Assembly (NCBI GenBank): GCA_017623605.1
Contig: JAGAOR010000008.1
Span: forward strand, 1-46,660
Source of the DNA: Clostridia bacterium
GTDB taxonomy: Bacteria; Bacillota; Clostridia; Christensenellales; Borkfalkiaceae
Reading direction: 5' to 3'
DNA: 46,660 nucleotides
Shown: positions 42,898-46,660 of the stretch, one piece after another
How the letters are laid out: each line of letters opens with the position of its first letter
How positions within the stretch are numbered: the stretch's first letter is position 1
Made by a program: the position numbers and the translations under genes
The notes under the pieces: generated by a model
Database searches by the model: none
What the model was told of the DNA's origin: nothing
What the model saw: the letters and a program-made list of their open reading frames with translations, nothing else

Positions 42898-43902
42898 ATG
42901 GTTACGGAAAAAGATATCAATCAATTTTGTCAACAATGCGCTAACATTTTCGAGCAAGTATCTCGTGACGTTATCGGTCAAAAAGAGGTCGTCGAAGGAA
43001 CGATTATCGCGATGATTGCAGGTGGTAACGTACTCTTGGAGGGTGTGCCCGGTGTAGGAAAAACCCGTCTTGTGCGTTCGCTTGGTCGTGTTTTCGATTT
43101 GCCTTTCTCGCGTATTCAATTCACGCCCGACCTTATGCCCGCAGACGTTACCGGTACGAACATTATTGTAAAAGACGAAAACGGAAATTCGTCGTTCGAT
43201 TTCCAACCCGGTCCTATTTTCAGTAATATTATTCTTGCCGACGAAATTAACCGTGCGACGCCGAAAACGCAGTCTGCGCTTTTGGAAGCAATGCAAGAGC
43301 ATACCGTTACGGTTATGGGTGTATCGAGAAAGCTCAACGAGCCGTTCTTCGTCTTGGCTACTCAAAACCCGATCGAGCAAGACGGTACGTATCCTCTGCC
43401 TGAAGCGCAAATGGACCGTTTTATGTTCAAGCTTATCGTTCCTAATCCCAGCCTTGAAGAGCTTATGCAAATCGTTGATATGACGCAAAAGACGATGGCA
43501 GAAACGGCAGAGTGCGCTTGTAATGGCGAACAACTTCTCCGTATGAGAGAAACGGCAAACCAAATTCCCGTTGCGGAAGAAGTGTTGCGCTACGCGATGA
43601 TTATGACGAGCGCAACTCACCCTGATAGCGAATGTGCGTCCGAAGCGGCGAAAAAATATATTCGCGTCGGCGCGAGCCCTCGTGCTGGTCAAGCTTTGAT
43701 TTCGGCGGCGAAAGTTAAGGCGCTTATCAAAGGAAGATTTAACGTTGCGTTCTCGGATATTGAAGAGCTTGCGTATCCCGTTCTTCGTCACCGTATCAAG
43801 ATGAATTTCGAGGCTATCGCGGAACGCGTTTCGCCCGACGACGTTATTAAGATGATTGTTGAAGAAGTAAGTAAGAACCCCAAGTATAAAAAAATCAAAT
43901 AA
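42898..43902 (+). CDS. MoxR-type AAA+ ATPase
   Basis: 334 residues, cytoplasmic. Walker A GVPGVGKT (49-56), Walker B LADE with Asp115 and Glu116, sensor 1 in LATQNPIEQDGTYPLPEAQ, sensor 2 region near GASPRAGQAL. MoxR ATPases work as chaperone-like machines with VWA-domain partners, and the next two genes encode exactly such partners (DUF58, BatA). AAGGAA ribosome site; 28 nt after the previous gene. Confidence 0.95.
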   Translation: MVTEKDINQFCQQCANIFEQVSRDVIGQKEVVEGTIIAMIAGGNVLLEGVPGVGKTRLVRSLGRVFDLPFSRIQFTPDLMPADVTGTNIIVKDENGNSSFDFQPGPIFSNIILADEINRATPKTQSALLEAMQEHTVTVMGVSRKLNEPFFVLATQNPIEQDGTYPLPEAQMDRFMFKLIVPNPSLEELMQIVDMTQKTMAETAECACNGEQLLRMRETANQIPVAEEVLRYAMIMTSATHPDSECASEAAKKYIRVGASPRAGQALISAAKVKALIKGRFNVAFSDIEELAYPVLRHRIKMNFEAIAERVSPDDVIKMIVEEVSKNPKYKKIK

Positions 43903-43948
43903 TCATAGAAGTTGGTGACGGAGAGCCCCGACGATATGGGAGTATGAG

Positions 43949-44848
43949 ATGAAAGATTCCTATTTGAACGATCAATTTTTTAGCCGATTGGAAACGTTGG
44001 CTTTGAATTTAAGAACAAATCTTGCTGGTTATTTTGGCGGTAAGCATCTTGTCAGTACCTACGGGCAAACTGTAGAATTTTCTGATTTCAGAGAATATCA
44101 ATTAGGCGACGATATTCGGAGAATTGACTGGAATTTGTTTAGTCGGTTTGAGAAATATTTCTTAAAACTTTTTACCGACGAAAGACAAATGCACGTTCAG
44201 ATTTTTTTGGATTGTTCCGCTTCTATGGGCAAGGATAACACGAAAAAGTCTTCTTATGCAACGGCGGCAGCGGCAGCGCTCGGTTTTTTAGCCGTTCATA
44301 ATATGGACAAAGTATCTTTGCATTTTATGAAAGGAAGCCATTCTGATAATCCGTTTGGAACGTTGATCGGAAAACAGGCATTTTTCAGAGCGATAGGGGC
44401 TTTTGATGATTTAGAATTTACGGAAGATGCCGATATTGAGGCTTGCGTAACCAGCTGTCCCGATACGAGCACGAATAACGGATTAACGGTTATTATTTCA
44501 GATTTTATGACGGACAGTAATTGGAAAAAAGCCGTGGATTATTTATGTTATAAGAAAAGGCAAGTGTTGCTCGTTCAAGTGCTGACGCCCGAAGAAACGG
44601 ATCCCGCTTACGACGGACGCGTCAATTTGATCGATTCCGAATCGGTAGATCTTTCCGATTTTAAAAATATGAAATTGAGAATTACGCGTAGTATGCAGAA
44701 AGCGTACGAGGAGGCAATGCTCGATTTCAAACAGGATATTAAAGATTTTTGTACTCGGCGCGGCGTGGACTTTATTTCCGTGCGTACGGATATGGCTATT
44801 GAGAAAGTATTGTTTGGTGAATTGTTAAAAGTAGGTATTATGGCATGA
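43949..44848 (+). CDS. DUF58 family protein with VWA-like fold
   Basis: 299 residues. The DUF58 signature YGQTVEFSDFREYQLGDDIR-x2-DWN is at 39-62. A MIDAS-type DCSAS motif is at 88-92, so it has a metal-dependent adhesion site and a von Willebrand A fold. DUF58 proteins are fixed partners of MoxR ATPases. There is no membrane segment. GGGAG lies 6 nt before the ATG. It overlaps the next gene by 4 nt (ATGA). Confidence 0.93.
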   Translation: MKDSYLNDQFFSRLETLALNLRTNLAGYFGGKHLVSTYGQTVEFSDFREYQLGDDIRRIDWNLFSRFEKYFLKLFTDERQMHVQIFLDCSASMGKDNTKKSSYATAAAAALGFLAVHNMDKVSLHFMKGSHSDNPFGTLIGKQAFFRAIGAFDDLEFTEDADIEACVTSCPDTSTNNGLTVIISDFMTDSNWKKAVDYLCYKKRQVLLVQVLTPEETDPAYDGRVNLIDSESVDLSDFKNMKLRITRSMQKAYEEAMLDFKQDIKDFCTRRGVDFISVRTDMAIEKVLFGELLKVGIMA

Positions 44849-46660
44849 CGTTATTAACTCCTTTGGGTTTGTTAGGATTATTGGGAATTGCAGTTCTAAT
44901 TCTCATTTACATAATCAAACCTAATTATCAACAAAAATTTATTTCCAGTACTTTCGTTTGGAAATTAAGTTTGAAATACAGAAAGAAGAGGATTCCCATT
45001 AGCAAACTTCGGAATTTCCTTATCATTCTTTGTCAAATTCTCATTCTTACGGCGGCGGCTTTGATTTTGGCTGAACCTGCGCAAGTTCTTAAAAATCACG
45101 TTGAAGAGAGAGAAGTGGTCGTTATTCTTGATTCTTCGGCGAGTATGCGCACGACGTTAAACGGAAGTGATCGTTTTACGCGCGCGGTGGACGGCGTCAT
45201 TGATTTAACGGATGAAGTTTTAAAGGATAACGGTATCGTTTCCGTTATCGTTGCCGACGACAAGCCGGAATTTTTAATGGAACGCACAACGAAAGAGCAA
45301 GCCGCTATATTGACGGACGATTTGAACGATTTAATTTCGAACGACGTTTGTTATTACGGTACGTCGGACATTGAGGGCGCGATGGCGCTTTGCGAGGAAG
45401 TTCTCGAACAGAACAATAGAGCAAAAATTTATTTGTACACGGATACGATGTATTCTTACGTACCGGAAAATATTGAAGTCGTGAATGTTTCCGTGGCAGA
45501 AGAATGGAACGCGGGCATTTTGGACGCTTATACCGTGTTAGACGAAAACTTTTATTCGTTTTACGTTGACGTAGCGTGTTACGGCAGAGATGAAGAAGTG
45601 GTCGTCAACGTGGACGTTCTCGGCGCGAATGCGCTTGATAGTACCGATTCAGGTGTGAGTATTTCTTTTTCGCAATCCGTTTATTGTAGCCGTGAGCAAA
45701 CCCAAAGAGTAGTATTTATCAATGAAGATCAACATCAATTTTGGGATCAGGAAACGGAAAACGTAACGTATTATCCGATTAGTGAAATGGATAAAATTTA
45801 TTCCTATCAAACCGTCCAGATTACGATTCAAACGTATGAAAAGGATTCCCTTATGGCGGATGACGCATTTATGATATATAACGGACAAAAGGAAGTCGTT
45901 AAAATTCAGTATGCGAGTGCCGATCCCAATCCCTTTTTTGGGGCAATGTTAAAGGGCTTAAAAGGCGCTTATGCGGATAGATGGGACTTTCAAATCACGG
46001 AAATAAAGCAAGGGGAAGAACCGATTTTAGAGGGATTTGATTTCTATATTTTTGAGCACCAAAGCCCCAAGGTTTTGCCTACTGACGGTATCGTTTTGTT
46101 GAGTGATCCCTTGGAAATTCCGTCAAATATCGGATTAAGATTCGACGGTGTTTACGATAACGCCGGCAAGTCTTACGAGATAGCGGAAGACGAAGAACAC
46201 GCAATTACGTCGAATATGGACGTGTCGGATCTTATGATTAGCCGCTACGTTAGACTTACCTACGGTGCAGAGTGGAATTCGTTAATCACGGCAAACGGGC
46301 AAACGGTTTTTGGTATTCGCGACGACGAGGATATGAAAGTAGCCGTTATGGGATTTAGCGTGCATTATTCCAATATTGTAATCACCGAACAGTTCGCCGT
46401 TTTAATGTATAATTTATTTGGCTACTTTTTACCCAGCACGGTAGAGAGTAGCGCATTTGAGGTCAACGAAATAATCACGTTGAACGCTCGAGCTGATAGC
46501 TTGTACGTTACGCGCGAGGGATCGACGGACGAAGAAAAGATTTTCAATAATTTCCCTGCAACGATGCAAGTCGCGCTGCCTGGTAACTATTTGCTCGAAC
46601 AGACGACGTTTACGGGGAAACTCGTACAAGAAAGAATTTTTGTTAAGACGCCTGCGTTGG
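44845..46660 (+). CDS. BatA/aerotolerance-type membrane protein with VWA domain (3' end outside window)
   Basis: At least 605 residues, cut by the window edge. N-terminal BatA_N-type region: membrane helix 7-24 (LGLLGLLGIAVLILIYII), a basic stretch, second helix about 56-77, then a VWA domain with MIDAS motif DSSAS (96-100). Beyond about 270 the sequence is extracytoplasmic, strand-rich, and includes a segment like a glutamine-amidotransferase-type region of large BatA-like proteins (FYIFEHQSPKVLPTDGIVLL). Its start overlaps the DUF58 gene. It should form the membrane partner of the MoxR/DUF58 machine. No stop codon occurs in frame before the end. Confidence 0.88.
   Translation, partial: MTLLTPLGLLGLLGIAVLILIYIIKPNYQQKFISSTFVWKLSLKYRKKRIPISKLRNFLIILCQILILTAAALILAEPAQVLKNHVEEREVVVILDSSASMRTTLNGSDRFTRAVDGVIDLTDEVLKDNGIVSVIVADDKPEFLMERTTKEQAAILTDDLNDLISNDVCYYGTSDIEGAMALCEEVLEQNNRAKIYLYTDTMYSYVPENIEVVNVSVAEEWNAGILDAYTVLDENFYSFYVDVACYGRDEEVVVNVDVLGANALDSTDSGVSISFSQSVYCSREQTQRVVFINEDQHQFWDQETENVTYYPISEMDKIYSYQTVQITIQTYEKDSLMADDAFMIYNGQKEVVKIQYASADPNPFFGAMLKGLKGAYADRWDFQITEIKQGEEPILEGFDFYIFEHQSPKVLPTDGIVLLSDPLEIPSNIGLRFDGVYDNAGKSYEIAEDEEHAITSNMDVSDLMISRYVRLTYGAEWNSLITANGQTVFGIRDDEDMKVAVMGFSVHYSNIVITEQFAVLMYNLFGYFLPSTVESSAFEVNEIITLNARADSLYVTREGSTDEEKIFNNFPATMQVALPGNYLLEQTTFTGKLVQERIFVKTPAL

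Overview
The window looks like chromosomal DNA of an uncultured, probably gut-dwelling Bacillota (class Clostridia, possibly Christensenellales-like). Support comes from a T-box in front of thrS, an infC-rpmI-rplT operon with a structured leader, RNase J, a YtxC-like gene beside thrS, TrmR/TrhP tRNA modification genes, and many strong SigA-type promoters (TTGACA, 17 bp, often extended TGnTATAAT). No insertion sequence, CRISPR array, rRNA, or intact tRNA was found. The lineage call is inferred from gene content only.

Layout. 1-2.5 kb: end of a sugar-acid operon (KDPG aldolase, YitT membrane protein, KDG kinase). 2.6-3.6 kb: AEC-family permease under its own promoter. 3.6-7.3 kb: AraC-type regulator divergent from a three-gene operon (two xylose-isomerase-like TIM barrels and a Gfo/Idh/MocA dehydrogenase), sharing a compact control region. 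7.4-19 kb: mostly translation genes: leuS (minus strand), YtxC-like gene, T-box-thrS, leader-infC-rpmI-rplT, an RlmB-type rRNA methyltransferase and a YebC protein; then a P-type cation ATPase behind a yybP-ykoY type Mn2+ riboswitch.

19-30.6 kb: an unrecognised 740-residue acidic repeat protein with its own promoter and terminator, then a tight eight-gene run: RNase J, TrmR, U32 (TrhP-like), asparaginase, M29 aminopeptidase, a histidine-rich CobW GTPase, a CobW-like/YcgQ-like fusion, and a second Gfo/Idh dehydrogenase. The run combines tRNA wobble modification, RNA decay, peptide and asparagine catabolism and probable zinc handling. A convergent NADP-type glutamate dehydrogenase follows on the minus strand.

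32-46.7 kb: a 736-bp gene-free gap with a candidate structured small RNA, then a 2,979-residue lipoprotein (InlB-type repeats, Fn3-like modules, over 2,000 residues of BspA leucine-rich repeats), then a MoxR/DUF58/BatA operon whose first protein carries an extracytoplasmic repeat domain like those of the giant lipoprotein. The last gene runs off the window.

The most interesting unexplained items are the small RNA candidate at 32.1-32.35 kb, the 740-residue repeat protein, the GTPase/YcgQ fusion, the BatA-type operon beside the giant lipoprotein, the likely AUU start of infC, and the predicted leaderless AraC gene.
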